A DNA stretch of 43,253 bases from an uncultured Clostridia bacterium (GCA_947631835.1 CANRMW010000003.1:1-43253), one strand, 5' to 3'. Numbered from the stretch's first letter, positions 1 to 9,042 are shown. A program made the numbers and translations. Notes: generated by a model from the letters alone, not told the origin.

Positions 1-2
1 AA

Positions 3-30
3 AAGCCCTATCTCTTGAGGGCTTGTTTTT
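3..30. terminator. Intrinsic terminator of a gene left of the window
   Basis: A 7-bp stem, AAGCCCT (3-9) with AGGGCTT (18-24), is followed by G and five T. It would end a rightward transcript from outside the window; the A-run at the left also allows leftward use. From 31 to 213 I see no gene or convincing signal. Confidence 0.6.
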
Positions 31-213
31 GTGCGCCCTTTTTCGGTATGGTACTCAAATTGTATTGTTTCAACCTTATTCCTCCTCAAAACGGGCATTC
101 GGCTTTCCCCGGAAGATTTTCGAAAAAACAAGTGGCAAGTCCGGATCCCGCTTTTTCGATGCCCTCGGCGAAAGCCGTCTATCCGCATCGGCGGCCGCGT
201 TGCCGCCAAACGC

Positions 214-241
214 AAAAAGGCCGCCCGCAGGCGGCCCTTTT
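214..241 (-). terminator. rpsT terminator
   Basis: Read on the minus strand, GGCCGCC pairs with GGCGGCC and is followed by five T. It lies 17 bases after the rpsT stop codon. Confidence 0.8.
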
Positions 242-258
242 CCAGCTGAGTTTCGCGG

Positions 259-513
259 TCACGCGTTGAGCTTGCTGTCCAGAGCGGACTTTCTTCTCGC
301 GGCCGTGTTCTTGTGCAGGATCCCCTTCGCGACGGCCTGATCGATCTTCTTCACGGCGACCTTCACGGCCTCGGCCTTCGCCGGGTCGTTCGCGGCAATG
401 GCGGCATGCGCCTTCTTGATCTCGGTCTTGAGCTCGGAGTTCAGCATACGGTTCTGCAGCGTCTTCGCAACGGTGACCTTCACGCGCTTCTTCGCGGACT
501 TGATGTTGGGCAT
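259..513 (-). CDS. rpsT: 30S ribosomal protein S20
   Basis: The 84-residue product is small, basic and helical, with the MPNIKSAKKR start and the Ala/Lys-rich body ending near KSALDSKLNA that mark ribosomal protein S20, which binds 16S rRNA in the small subunit. The length fits the family (about 85-90). The frame stays open further upstream, but the start at 513 is fixed by a GAGGAGG ribosome binding site a few bases before it and by the conserved MPNIKSA start. It is monocistronic, with its own promoter near 607-635 and a terminator at 214-241. Confidence 0.97.
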   Translation of the reverse strand: MPNIKSAKKRVKVTVAKTLQNRMLNSELKTEIKKAHAAIAANDPAKAEAVKVAVKKIDQAVAKGILHKNTAARRKSALDSKLNA

Positions 514-606
514 ATTGACACCTCCTCGGTCTCGAATTATGGAATGGCGTTCCCGCCTCGGCGGTATGAAGCAGGCTTCGCCCGATACTCCAATAACGCA
601 ACAATA

Positions 607-635
607 ATCATAACACAACACGCGAAAAAAAGCAA
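607..635 (-). promoter_or_regulatory. rpsT promoter
   Basis: On the minus strand TTGCTT and TATGAT are separated by 17 bases, a reasonable sigma-A promoter. It leaves an rpsT leader of roughly 85 bases in which no familiar regulatory fold was recognised. Confidence 0.6.
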
Positions 636-727
636 GCCTAATTTGCGGGAAGTTTTGCCGATTTTCGAAAAAACTCCGCCGCGCTCCTTTTGTACACTCT
701 GCCGGGACAAGGGGCTGCGCAAAAATC

Positions 728-756
728 TTGCGTCCCGCGCCGATCTGTGGTAAGAT
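728..756 (+). promoter_or_regulatory. Promoter of the aldose epimerase gene
   Basis: TTGCGT (728-733), a 17-base spacer and TAAGAT (751-756) form a sigma-A-like promoter with a TGG extension before the -10. The start codon follows at 793. Confidence 0.6.
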
Positions 757-792
757 AAGAACCAAGAAAACCGGAAAGGAAGCGGAAAGGAT

Positions 793-1671
793 ATGCGGAT
801 CACGATCACGGAGGGCGGCTTCGCGGCCGCCGTCGAGACGCTCGGCGCGGAGCTCGTCTCATTCACGGGGAAAGACGGGTTTGAACACCTCTGGCAGGGC
901 GACAAGATGTATTGGGGCGGCCACGCGCCGGTGCTCTTCCCCATCGTCGGCGCGCTTCGAAACGGGAAGGTGCGGATCAAGGGCGAATGGTACGAGATGG
1001 GCCGGCACGGCTTCGCGCGGCGGCGGGAGTTCACCGTCGCGGAAAAGACGGAGAACGCGGTGGCGCTCGTGCTCGAGAGCGACGCGGAGACGAAAAAGAG
1101 CTACCCCTTTGACTTTCGGCTGACCGTCTCCTATTCCCTTAGCGGCGGCGCGCTGACGACGCGCTTCCTCGTGGAGAACACCGGGGACGAGCCGCTGCCG
1201 TTTGCCGTCGGCGGACATCCGGGGTTCAACATCCCGGCGGAGGCGGACGGCGTCTTCGAGGACTACGACGTCGTCTTCGAAAAGCCGGAGACGCAGCGCT
1301 GCCCGGAGATCGACCTTGCGGAATGCCTCATCAATTTCGGGAAGACGAACTTCGAGCTGCAAAACGAAGCCTCGTTCCCGCTGCGCCACGAGCTGTTCTA
1401 CCGCGACGCGCTGGTGTTCCAAAACACGGACTCGAACACCGTCGCGGTGAAGAGCCGGAAGACCGGGCGCGGGATCGAGATGGATTTCTCCGGGTTCCCG
1501 ATGCTCGGGATCTGGTCGGCGGCGAACGACGGGCCGTATGTCGCGCTCGAGCCGTGGACCGGCTGCGCGACCGCCACCGACGAGGACGACGAGTTCCTCT
1601 CGAAGCGCGGCATGACGCTGCTCGCGCCAGGCGAAGCGAACGCCCACGCGTTCACGGTGAAGATCCTCTGA
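793..1671 (+). CDS. Aldose 1-epimerase family protein (mutarotase-like)
   Basis: The 292-residue protein looks like a compact galactose-mutarotase-fold enzyme of the LacX/YihR type, which interconverts alpha and beta anomers of a sugar or sugar phosphate. Visible family marks are RHGFAR (His72), GGHPGFN (His142) and the ALEPWTG segment with Glu253, matching the general acid histidines and base glutamate of mutarotases. There is no signal peptide, so it acts in the cytoplasm. The start is preceded by GGAAAGGA and AAAGG elements. It is transcribed alone between its own promoter and a strong terminator. The sugar specificity cannot be read from the sequence. Confidence 0.88.
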   Translation: MRITITEGGFAAAVETLGAELVSFTGKDGFEHLWQGDKMYWGGHAPVLFPIVGALRNGKVRIKGEWYEMGRHGFARRREFTVAEKTENAVALVLESDAETKKSYPFDFRLTVSYSLSGGALTTRFLVENTGDEPLPFAVGGHPGFNIPAEADGVFEDYDVVFEKPETQRCPEIDLAECLINFGKTNFELQNEASFPLRHELFYRDALVFQNTDSNTVAVKSRKTGRGIEMDFSGFPMLGIWSAANDGPYVALEPWTGCATATDEDDEFLSKRGMTLLAPGEANAHAFTVKIL

Positions 1672-1681
1672 GAAAACTGAA

Positions 1682-1716
1682 GAGCGGTGTGCTCCGGCAC
1701 ACCGCTCATTTTTTCG
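1682..1716 (+). terminator. Terminator of the aldose epimerase gene
   Basis: A perfect 11-bp stem (1682-1692 with 1697-1707) around a TCCG loop is followed by ATTTTTT. Confidence 0.9.
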
Positions 1717-2187
1717 CCTTTCTGAAGAAAGGCGCCCGAAAGACTTTACGTCGCGCATCGCCGCTTACGCGGCGAAAAGTCCGGTGCGATTGGGGAGGCA
1801 GACCGACCCGCGAGGAAGCAAGCGTGGCTGGGAAGCGGGCATAGCCTGTTTCGTTTGCCCTACGCTGGCGCGCGGAAGGACGGAGGCAGATTCACCACGC
1901 GAGCCAAATATCCGGCGCGGGGCCACGCTTCCCGTCCCCACCGGCGAAGCGTGTGTTTACACACGCGACCGTCGCGACGAAGCGGCCTTCGGCCGCCGTG
2001 GGCTTTTTCCCCAGAATGGGAGGCGGGGCGGCCGGAGAACTTCGTCAACTTTGCCGGGAACTTTTTCCGCAAAACTCTTCCCTTTTTTGAGATTTCCGTT
2101 ATAATAGGGAGAGCAATTTTGAACGGGTCCGATCGATCTCTCTCCCCGTCAAAAGCGCTAAATTTCCGAAAAAGAAGGGTCTTTTTC
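1717..2187. other. Structured non-coding block, possible dispersed repeat
   Basis: This gene-free stretch holds a chain of hairpins: CGCCTTTCT/AGAAAGGCG (1715-1734), an outer GACTTT/AAAGTC pair (1742-1747, 1776-1781) enclosing TCGCCGC/GCGGCGA (1758-1764, 1769-1775), and GCGGCC-TTC-GGCCGC (1982-1996) followed shortly by TTTTT. An imperfect 22-bp direct repeat beginning GGAGGCAGA occurs at 1794-1815 and 1882-1903. Open frames cross it but read as low-complexity Arg/Gly/Pro protein with no family character. The last 100 bases carry the exporter promoter. Confidence 0.45.
2100..2105 (+). promoter_or_regulatory. Probable -10 of the ABC exporter operon
   Basis: A consensus TATAAT lies 82 bases before the exporter start, after a T-rich stretch. 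No good -35 hexamer stands 17 bases upstream, so the promoter may be weak or factor-dependent. Confidence 0.45.
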
Positions 2188-3954
2188 ATGTTCCAACTGA
2201 AATGGGTCTGGAAGAACCTGGAGGGCTGCCGAAAGCGATACGTTTTCGCGCTGTGCTCCACCGTGCTCCTCTCCATGATGTCGCTCGTGAACTCGGTCAT
2301 CACGGCGAACATCATGGACACGGTCTTCACGCCCGTCCAGCAGGGGGGCGAAGTCACCGATGCACTCTGGCGCCACCTTGTGATCCTGGTGGGGGTGCTC
2401 ATCGGTTTCACGCTCTTCCGCACCACGTTCAACTACATCTCTGTCCTCACCTACGAGACCTGCTCCCAGAAGCTCCTGTTCCGCCTGCGCCACGATCTCT
2501 ACGCGAACATGCAGGCGCAGGACGGCGCGTTCTTCTCGAAGAACCGCACCGGCGACCTGATGACCCGCCTCACCGGCGACCTCGACATGGTGCGCTATGT
2601 GACCGCCTATGTCCTGCGGATGCTGATCGACTGCGTGGTGCTGTTCCTCACGACCTCGATCACGTTCCTCTTCGTGGACTGGCAGTTCGCGCTGACGCTG
2701 CTCGCCGTCACGCCGATCATCTTCCTTTTGACGAAGATCTTCGCGAAGCAGGTCCACCCGCTCTATGTCGATCTGCGCGAGCGGCTCTCCCGCCTCAACA
2801 CTGCGGCGCAGGAGAACATCGCGGGCAACCGCGTCGTGAAGGCGTTTGCGCGCGAGGACTACGAGATCGAACAGTTCGACCTGAAAAACAAAGACTATAA
2901 GCAGGCAAACCTCAAGGCCTCGCTGCACTGGCTGAAGTTTGCCCCGTACATCGACGGGCTCTCCCAGTCGCTCGCCATCGCCGTGCTGCTCGTGGGCGGT
3001 TCGTTCCTCATCGTGGGGCGGATCAGCGTCGGCACGTTCACGCTCTTCAACTCCCTGTGCTGGACGCTCACGAACCCGATGCGCCAGCTCGGGATGCTCA
3101 TCAACGACCTGCAGCGGTTCTTCGCCTCCGCCTCGAAGGTGATCGAGCTCTACTACTCGCGCTCGACGATCATCACCCGCGAGGACGCGAAAAAACCGGA
3201 GGGCCGTGTCAAGGGCGAGGTCACGTTCGACCATGTGGACCTGCGCCTCTCCGGGGTCGATGTGCTGCACGACATCTGCCTTGATGTGAAGCCCGGCGAG
3301 ACCGTTGCGATCATGGGCCCGACGGGCTCCGGCAAGACCTCGCTCATCAGCCTGATCCCGCGCTTCATGGACGTGACGCGCGGCCAGATCCGTGTGGACG
3401 GCACGCCGATCGGGCTGCTCGACCTGAAGGATCTGCGGCATTCGATCGGCATCGCCACGCAGGACGTGTTCCTCTTCTCCGATTCCGTGGACGGGAACAT
3501 CGCCTACTCCGACCCGGATATGTCCGAACAGGATGTGCAGGAGTTCGCCCGCATCGCGGACGTGGACTTCGCCGACAAGCTCCCCGAAGGGTTCGACACC
3601 GTGATCGGCGAGCGCGGCACCGGGCTTTCCGGCGGACAGAAGCAGCGCATCGCGCTGGCGCGCGCGCTCGCGGTGCGGCCTTCGATCCTCATTCTGGACG
3701 ACACGACCTCCGCTGTCGATCTGGAGACCGAAAAGTATATCCAGGAAGAGCTCTCGAAGCTCGACTTCACCTGCACGAAGATCATCGTGGCGCAGCGCAT
3801 CTCCACGACGAAGCGGGCGGACCGCACCGTCATCCTGGACAAGGGCTGCATCGCGGACGTCGGCACCCACGAGGAGCTGATCTCCCGGCCCGGCTACTAC
3901 CGCGAGGTCTATGAGCTGCAGAACGGCATCACCTCGGAAGGGGGCGCGGCGTAA
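2188..3954 (+). CDS. ABC exporter half-transporter, degenerate-site subunit
   Basis: The 588-residue protein has an N-terminal six-helix exporter membrane domain (about 1-330) and an ATPase domain. Walker A is GPTGSGKT (377-384) and the signature is LSGGQ (480-484). The Walker B ends in Asp-Asp, so the usual catalytic Glu is Asp505, and the switch histidine is Gln536 (VAQRIST). This is the pattern of the non-catalytic subunit of heterodimeric exporters such as BmrC/BmrD and TM287/288. The frame is open further upstream, but the start at 2188 follows an AGAAGGG site and begins the family-like sequence. The stop overlaps the next start by one base (TAATG). Likely role: drug, peptide or lipid export; the substrate is unknown. 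Confidence 0.93.
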   Translation: MFQLKWVWKNLEGCRKRYVFALCSTVLLSMMSLVNSVITANIMDTVFTPVQQGGEVTDALWRHLVILVGVLIGFTLFRTTFNYISVLTYETCSQKLLFRLRHDLYANMQAQDGAFFSKNRTGDLMTRLTGDLDMVRYVTAYVLRMLIDCVVLFLTTSITFLFVDWQFALTLLAVTPIIFLLTKIFAKQVHPLYVDLRERLSRLNTAAQENIAGNRVVKAFAREDYEIEQFDLKNKDYKQANLKASLHWLKFAPYIDGLSQSLAIAVLLVGGSFLIVGRISVGTFTLFNSLCWTLTNPMRQLGMLINDLQRFFASASKVIELYYSRSTIITREDAKKPEGRVKGEVTFDHVDLRLSGVDVLHDICLDVKPGETVAIMGPTGSGKTSLISLIPRFMDVTRGQIRVDGTPIGLLDLKDLRHSIGIATQDVFLFSDSVDGNIAYSDPDMSEQDVQEFARIADVDFADKLPEGFDTVIGERGTGLSGGQKQRIALARALAVRPSILILDDTTSAVDLETEKYIQEELSKLDFTCTKIIVAQRISTTKRADRTVILDKGCIADVGTHEELISRPGYYREVYELQNGITSEGGAA

Positions 3955-5723
3955 TGGCAAGAAACCGGTTCGATGTGGACGAAACGCTGGAAACACCGTT
4001 TAATATCAAGCATCTGCTGCGTGCGGGCGTGTATGTGAAGCGCCACACGAAGGTCATGGTCGTCTCCATCCTCTTTTCGGCGATCTCCGCGGCGTGCGCG
4101 CTCGTCGGCCCAAAGATGGTCGAGATCGCGCTGAACGAGGCCGTCCCGGACAAAGACTATGGCAAGCTGTTCCTCCTCGGCGGCATCCTGCTCGTCTCGA
4201 TCGTCGCCTCGATCTTCTTCTCCATCAAGCGTTCGCGCTACATGACGACCGTCGGGCAGGAGGTCATCTACGACATCCGCAAGGACCTGTTCGAGCATCT
4301 GCAGCGCTTGCCGTTCCAGTTCTATGACGACCGTCCGCACGGCAAGATCCTCACGCGCGTCATCAACTATGTGAACTCCGTCTCCGACGCGCTCTCGAAC
4401 GGCATCATCAACTTCGTGCTCGAGATCTTCAACCTCGTGCTGATCGCCGTCTTCATGTTCTTCTGCGACGTGCGGCTGACGCTCGTCGTCATGGCAGGCA
4501 TCCCGGTCTTCGTCGTCGTGGTGTTCATCCTGAAACCCGCCCAGCGCCGCGCTTGGCAGGACGTCTCGAACAAGAGCTCCAACCTGAACGCCTACCTGCA
4601 CGAGAGCCTCGACGGGATGAAGATCACGCAGGCGTTCACGCGCGAGGAGACGAACGCCGGGATCTACAACAACCTGAACACGAAAATGTACAAGAGCTGG
4701 ATGAAGGCGCAGTACACCTCCAACCTCATCTGGTATTCCGTGGACAACATCTCCACATGGGTCGTCGGGGCGATGTACCTCATCGGCCTCTCCATGCTCG
4801 GGCCGGCGGTGCAGATCGGCACGCTGATCGCAATCGCCGCCTACGCGTGGCGGTTCTGGCAGCCGATCCTCCAGCTCTCGAACCTCTACAACACGTTCAT
4901 CAACGCGGTGGCGTATCTCGAGCGCATCTTCGAGATGATGGACGAACCCGTCACCGTGGACGACGCGCCGGATGCTGAGGAACTTCCCCCGATCCAGGGG
5001 AACCTCCGCTTTGAAGACGTGACCTTCACCTACGACGGGCAGATCAACGTCCTCGAGCATTTCAACCTTGACGTGAAGGCGGGCGAATCCATCGCGCTCG
5101 TCGGGCCGACGGGCGCGGGCAAGACGACCGTCGTCAACATGATCTCGCGGTTCTACAACATCGCGAAGGGGCGGCTTTTGATCGACGGGCACGACGTCTC
5201 GAAGGTGACGCTCCACTCCCTGCGCTCGCAGATGGGCATCATGCTGCAGGACAGCTTCATCTTCTCCGGCACGATCCTCGACAACATCCGCTACGGCCGC
5301 CTCGACGCGACCGACGAGGAGATCATCGCCGCAGCGAAGACCGTCCGCGCGGACGAGTTCATCCGCGAAATGCCGGAAGGGTACCTCACGCAGGTGAACG
5401 AGCGCGGCTCGCGCCTCTCGCAGGGGCAGAAGCAGCTCATCGCCTTCGCGCGCACGCTGCTCTCCGACCCGAAGATCCTCGTGCTCGACGAGGCCACCTC
5501 CTCCATCGACGCGAAGACCGAGCGCCTTTTGCAGGAGGGCCTGCAGGCGCTCCTCAAGGGCCGCACGAGCTTCATCATCGCGCACCGCCTCTCGACGATC
5601 AAAAACTGCGACCGCATCCTCTACATCGGAAACAAGGGCATTGCGGAACAGGGCAGCCACGACGAGCTGCTCGAAAAGCACGGGCTGTATTACCAGCTCT
5701 ACACCGCGCAGCTCGAATCCTGA
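3954..5723 (+). CDS. ABC exporter half-transporter, catalytic subunit
   Basis: This 589-residue partner has the same layout, with six membrane helices and then an ATPase domain. Walker A is GPTGAGKTT, Walker B has the canonical catalytic Glu513 (VLDEATSS) and the switch histidine is present (IIAHRLST). Its signature is LSQGQ rather than LSGGQ. In a heterodimer that altered signature faces the degenerate Walker site of the upstream subunit, leaving one competent and one degenerate ATP site. It starts on the last base of the upstream stop codon, so the two are translationally coupled and expected in equal amounts. It acts in the cytoplasmic membrane; the substrate is not deducible. Confidence 0.94.
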   Translation: MARNRFDVDETLETPFNIKHLLRAGVYVKRHTKVMVVSILFSAISAACALVGPKMVEIALNEAVPDKDYGKLFLLGGILLVSIVASIFFSIKRSRYMTTVGQEVIYDIRKDLFEHLQRLPFQFYDDRPHGKILTRVINYVNSVSDALSNGIINFVLEIFNLVLIAVFMFFCDVRLTLVVMAGIPVFVVVVFILKPAQRRAWQDVSNKSSNLNAYLHESLDGMKITQAFTREETNAGIYNNLNTKMYKSWMKAQYTSNLIWYSVDNISTWVVGAMYLIGLSMLGPAVQIGTLIAIAAYAWRFWQPILQLSNLYNTFINAVAYLERIFEMMDEPVTVDDAPDAEELPPIQGNLRFEDVTFTYDGQINVLEHFNLDVKAGESIALVGPTGAGKTTVVNMISRFYNIAKGRLLIDGHDVSKVTLHSLRSQMGIMLQDSFIFSGTILDNIRYGRLDATDEEIIAAAKTVRADEFIREMPEGYLTQVNERGSRLSQGQKQLIAFARTLLSDPKILVLDEATSSIDAKTERLLQEGLQALLKGRTSFIIAHRLSTIKNCDRILYIGNKGIAEQGSHDELLEKHGLYYQLYTAQLES

Positions 5724-5742
5724 GCCGAGAAAAACGATCCCG

Positions 5743-5779
5743 CCCCGGAAGGACCTTTTGCGTCCCTCCGGGGTTTGTT
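5743..5779 (+). terminator. Terminator of the ABC exporter operon
   Basis: CCCCGGAAGGAC pairs with GTCCCTCCGGGG with one mismatch, followed by a weak TTTGTT tract. Confidence 0.6.
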
Positions 5780-5884
5780 CCGCGAAAAATGCGGCAGAAT
5801 ACGGAGCAAAGGCACCTTTTCCGCGCTTCATTGTACCGTTTTCGCTCGGGCTTTTGACGGTTTTCTCTTTTCGCGTTCGGATGA

Positions 5885-5913
5885 TTGACTTTTTCTTCCG
5901 GATTCTCTATAAT
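5885..5913 (+). promoter_or_regulatory. Promoter of the MATE/DMT operon
   Basis: TTGACT (5885-5890), a 17-base spacer and TATAAT (5908-5913) make a near-perfect sigma-A promoter, 46 bases before the MATE start. Confidence 0.85.
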
Positions 5914-5959
5914 GTGGGTGAGTTGGACGTTTCATTCGAAAGAAAGGGAGGGATTTTTC

Positions 5960-7342
5960 ATGTTTTTTACCCGCGACAAGGATTTCTACCGAACCCTCGT
6001 GAAGCTCGCCATCCCGATCTCCCTGCAGAACGCGGTGACGTTTTCCGTCAGCTTTGCGGACAACCTGATGATCGGAACGCTCGGAGACAGCGCGATCTCC
6101 GGCGTCTATGTCGGCAGCCAGCTCCAGACGGTCCTGCAGATGTTCGTCGGCGGCATCGAGGGCGCGATCCTCATCCTCGCGGCGCAGTATTGGGGCCGCC
6201 GGGACACCTCGAGCATCAAGAAGATCGTCGCCATCGGCGTGCGCTTCGCCCTCGCGGTCGGCGTCATTGCGACGCTCATCGCCTTCACCTTCCCCGGGCC
6301 GATCATGACGGTCTTCACGAACGACGCGTCCGTCATCGAAGTCGGCACGCCGTATGTCCGGATCGTCGGCGTCTCCTATCTGTTCTTCTGCATCTCGCAG
6401 GTGATGGTGGCCTCGATGCGCTCGGTGGAGACCGCGAAGATCGGCATGTATGTCAGCTTCATGACGCTCTTTACGAACGTCCTGCTGAACTACATCCTGA
6501 TCTTCGGCAAGCTCGGCCTGCCGGCGCTCGGCGTTTCCGGCGCGGCGATCGCGACGCTGATCTCCCGCATTTTCGAAGCGGCAGTCATGGTGATCTATGT
6601 GCGCTTCGCGGACAAAAAGCTCCGCTTCCGCTTTTCGGACATTTTAAAGCGCGACAGGCAGCTCCTCCACGACTTCATCAAATACGGCCTGCCGATCATC
6701 GGCGGGCAGGTCGTCTGGGCGGCGAACATGATGGGCCAGACGATGATCCTCGGGCGCTTTTCCGCGGGCGTCATCGCCGCGACGAGCATCACCGGGATGC
6801 TCCACAACATGATCTATATCTGGATGAACGGCTTTTCGAGCGCCGTCGGCATCATCACCGGAAAGACCGTCGGCGCGGGCCAGATCGAGAAGATCCGCCC
6901 GTATTCCCGCACGGTGCAGGTGATCTTCCTCGGCATCGGCGTGATCTCCGGCGCGCTCGTCTATCTGCTCAAAACGCCCTTCATCTCGCTCTATAACGCG
7001 AGCCCCGAGGCCGTCGCGTATTCGGAGCAGTTCATGACGGTCATCACGTTCACGATCGTCGGCACCTGCTACCAGGCCGCGTGTCTGTTCGGGCTCGTCA
7101 AATCCGGCGGCGACATCTCCTTCGTCTTTAAGAACGACACCATCTTCGTTTTCCTCGTCGTGCTGCCGTCCGCCATCATCGCGATGTGGCTCGGCGCGCC
7201 GCCGTGGGTGGTCTTCGCCTGCCTCAAGTGCGACCAGATCCTCAAATGCTTCGTCGCGGTCGTCAAGATCAACCGCTACAACTGGATGAAAAATCTCACC
7301 CGCGACAATCCCGACGCGGAAGCGGCGGAGGAGACCACATGA
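5960..7342 (+). CDS. MATE family efflux transporter
   Basis: The 460-residue protein is hydrophobic throughout, with about twelve predicted membrane segments in two similar halves. It opens with the family-like stretch KLAIPISLQNAVTFSVSFAD, and IKYGLPIIGGQ marks the start of the second half. MATE proteins export cationic drugs or metabolites using a sodium or proton gradient. The start at 5960 follows GGGAGGG with a 7-base spacing; in-frame upstream codons lie within the promoter and are not credible starts. It shares an ATGA overlap with the next transporter gene, so the two are co-translated. The substrate is unknown. Confidence 0.92.
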   Translation: MFFTRDKDFYRTLVKLAIPISLQNAVTFSVSFADNLMIGTLGDSAISGVYVGSQLQTVLQMFVGGIEGAILILAAQYWGRRDTSSIKKIVAIGVRFALAVGVIATLIAFTFPGPIMTVFTNDASVIEVGTPYVRIVGVSYLFFCISQVMVASMRSVETAKIGMYVSFMTLFTNVLLNYILIFGKLGLPALGVSGAAIATLISRIFEAAVMVIYVRFADKKLRFRFSDILKRDRQLLHDFIKYGLPIIGGQVVWAANMMGQTMILGRFSAGVIAATSITGMLHNMIYIWMNGFSSAVGIITGKTVGAGQIEKIRPYSRTVQVIFLGIGVISGALVYLLKTPFISLYNASPEAVAYSEQFMTVITFTIVGTCYQAACLFGLVKSGGDISFVFKNDTIFVFLVVLPSAIIAMWLGAPPWVVFACLKCDQILKCFVAVVKINRYNWMKNLTRDNPDAEAAEETT

Positions 7343-8229
7343 GAAAGACGCGCGGCGTCCTGCTTTTGACGCTGACCTCGTTCATCTGGGGCACGGCGTT
7401 CGTCGCGCAGAGCCTCGGGATGGAGTCGCTCGACCCCCTCACATTCAACGCGGCCAGGAATTTCCTCGCGGCGGCGGCGCTCTGCCCGCTCGCCGTGTGG
7501 CTCTGGCGGCGGGAGAAAAAAGCCGGACGCCTTTCGCCGAACAGTCTGAAAACGCTGCTCCTCGGCGGCGCGCTCTGCGGCGCGGCGCTCGCCGCCGCAA
7601 TGGCCTTGCAGCAGATCGGCATCGTCTCCACGACCGTCGGCAAGGCCGGGTTCCTCACGGCGCTCTATATCGTGCTCGTGCCGATCTTCGGCTTTTTCGT
7701 CGGGCGGCGCACGCGGATCACCGTTTGGATCAGCGTCGCCATCGCGGTCGTCGGCACCTACCTGCTCAGCGTGACCGAGTCGTTTTCCGTCAGCCTCGGC
7801 GACCTGCTCTGCATCCTCTGCGCGGTCGGGTTCACGCTGCACATCCTGCTCGTGGACCGCTTCTCTCCCCTCGTGGACGGCGTGGCGCTTTCGGCGGTAC
7901 AGTTCTTCGTGGCCGGGATCCTCTCGCTCATCGCCGCGCTCGCGGTGGAGACGCCGAGCCTCGCCGCCGTCGCCGGGAGCCTCGGCCCGCTGCTCTACAC
8001 CGGGCTGCTCTCGAGCGGCGTCGCATACACGCTGCAGGTGATCGCGCAGAAGGACACGCCTCCCGCGCTCGCCTCGCTCGTGATGAGCTTAGAGTCGGTC
8101 TTCGCGGCGCTTTCGGGGTATTTGGTCCTCGGGCAGGCGCTCTCCGGGCGCGAGCTGCTCGGCTGCGCGCTGGTGTTCGCCGCAGTTCTTCTCGCACAGG
8201 TACCGGAACGCGGTTCGGCAAACGGCTGA
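7339..8229 (+). CDS. DMT superfamily transporter (EamA-type)
   Basis: The 296-residue membrane protein has about ten helices arranged as two EamA repeats. Typical marks are the N-terminal FIWGTAFVAQ and the C-terminal SLESVFAALSGYLVLGQ segment. Members export or import small metabolites such as amino acids, purines or cofactors. The start lies inside the MATE stop (ATGA overlap) and is preceded by GGAGGAG. The downstream nagB begins 64 bases later without an obvious promoter, so it may be read from the same transcript. The direction and substrate of transport cannot be told from the sequence. Confidence 0.9.
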   Translation: MRKTRGVLLLTLTSFIWGTAFVAQSLGMESLDPLTFNAARNFLAAAALCPLAVWLWRREKKAGRLSPNSLKTLLLGGALCGAALAAAMALQQIGIVSTTVGKAGFLTALYIVLVPIFGFFVGRRTRITVWISVAIAVVGTYLLSVTESFSVSLGDLLCILCAVGFTLHILLVDRFSPLVDGVALSAVQFFVAGILSLIAALAVETPSLAAVAGSLGPLLYTGLLSSGVAYTLQVIAQKDTPPALASLVMSLESVFAALSGYLVLGQALSGRELLGCALVFAAVLLAQVPERGSANG

Positions 8230-8293
8230 CCGCGCCCGTATCCCGCAAACTCTTTTGGGCATTTATTTTTCGGGAAAGGAAGTTGTATTTACC

Positions 8294-9028
8294 ATGTCAC
8301 ACATCCGTCTCATCCAAGTGGAGACCTACGAAGAAATGAGCCGCCTCGCCGCCGACAGGATCTCGGCGCAGATCCAGAGAAAGCCGGACAGCGTGCTCGG
8401 CCTCGCGACGGGCTCCTCGCCCGTCGGCACATACCAGCTCCTCGTCGAAGGCTGCGCGATGGGCGACCTCGATTTTTCGAAGATCCGCACCGTGAATCTG
8501 GACGAATACTGCGGCCTCGCGCCTGAGGACCCCCGCAGCTACCGTTACTTCATGGACTACCACCTCTTCAACCGCGTCAACATCGAAAAAAAGAACACCT
8601 TTGTGCCGGACGGCCTCGCGGAAGACCCCGAAGCGGAAGCCGCCGCCTACGAGCGCCGCATCGAATCGATGGGCGGCGTCGATCTGCAGCTCCTCGGCAT
8701 CGGGCACAACGGGCATATCGGCTTCAACGAGCCGGCGGAGGGCTTCGCGCCGAACACCCATGTGGTCGAGCTCGCGAAGCGCACCCGCGAGGCGAACGCG
8801 AAGTTCTTCGACCGCCCCGAGGATATGCCGAGATTCGCGCTCACCATGGGCATCGGCTCTATTTTGCGGGCAAGGAAGATCCTGCTGCTCGGCGGGCCGG
8901 ACAAGGCGGAGATCATGGACCGCGCCATGCACGGGCCCGTCTCGCCCGACGTGCCGGCTTCCGTCCTGCAGCTCCACCCGGACGTGACGTTCCTTCTCTG
9001 CGCGCAGCCGCCGCAGAAACGGAAATAA
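8294..9028 (+). CDS. nagB: Glucosamine-6-phosphate deaminase
   Basis: The 244-residue protein converts glucosamine-6-phosphate to fructose-6-phosphate and ammonia, feeding amino sugars into glycolysis. Diagnostic segments are the phosphate loop GLATGSSPVG, VNLDEYCGL with Asp70, and LLGIGHNGHIGFNEPA with His141 and Glu146. Asn139 stands where E. coli has Asp, which I believe is common in Gram-positive NagB. The length is within the normal 240-266 range. The start at 8294 has a purine-rich GAAAGGAAG about 11 bases upstream; an earlier in-frame ATG at 8255 lacks a site and extends beyond the family's usual N-terminus. No nagA is adjacent. Confidence 0.95.
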   Translation: MSHIRLIQVETYEEMSRLAADRISAQIQRKPDSVLGLATGSSPVGTYQLLVEGCAMGDLDFSKIRTVNLDEYCGLAPEDPRSYRYFMDYHLFNRVNIEKKNTFVPDGLAEDPEAEAAAYERRIESMGGVDLQLLGIGHNGHIGFNEPAEGFAPNTHVVELAKRTREANAKFFDRPEDMPRFALTMGIGSILRARKILLLGGPDKAEIMDRAMHGPVSPDVPASVLQLHPDVTFLLCAQPPQKRK

Positions 9029-9042
9029 ACCCCTGCCCGCCC

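Noticed and set aside
1784..2187. N-terminal extension of the first ABC exporter gene or a separate small gene
   Set aside because: The translated sequence is Arg/Gly/Pro-rich, runs through hairpins and the -10 element, and the start at 2188 has its own ribosome binding site.
2158..5831. Long minus-strand open frames of about 612 and 640 codons opposite the ABC exporter genes
   Set aside because: They are rich in Arg, Asp, His and Glu with no family motif, overlap clear genes completely and arise from high GC at third codon positions.
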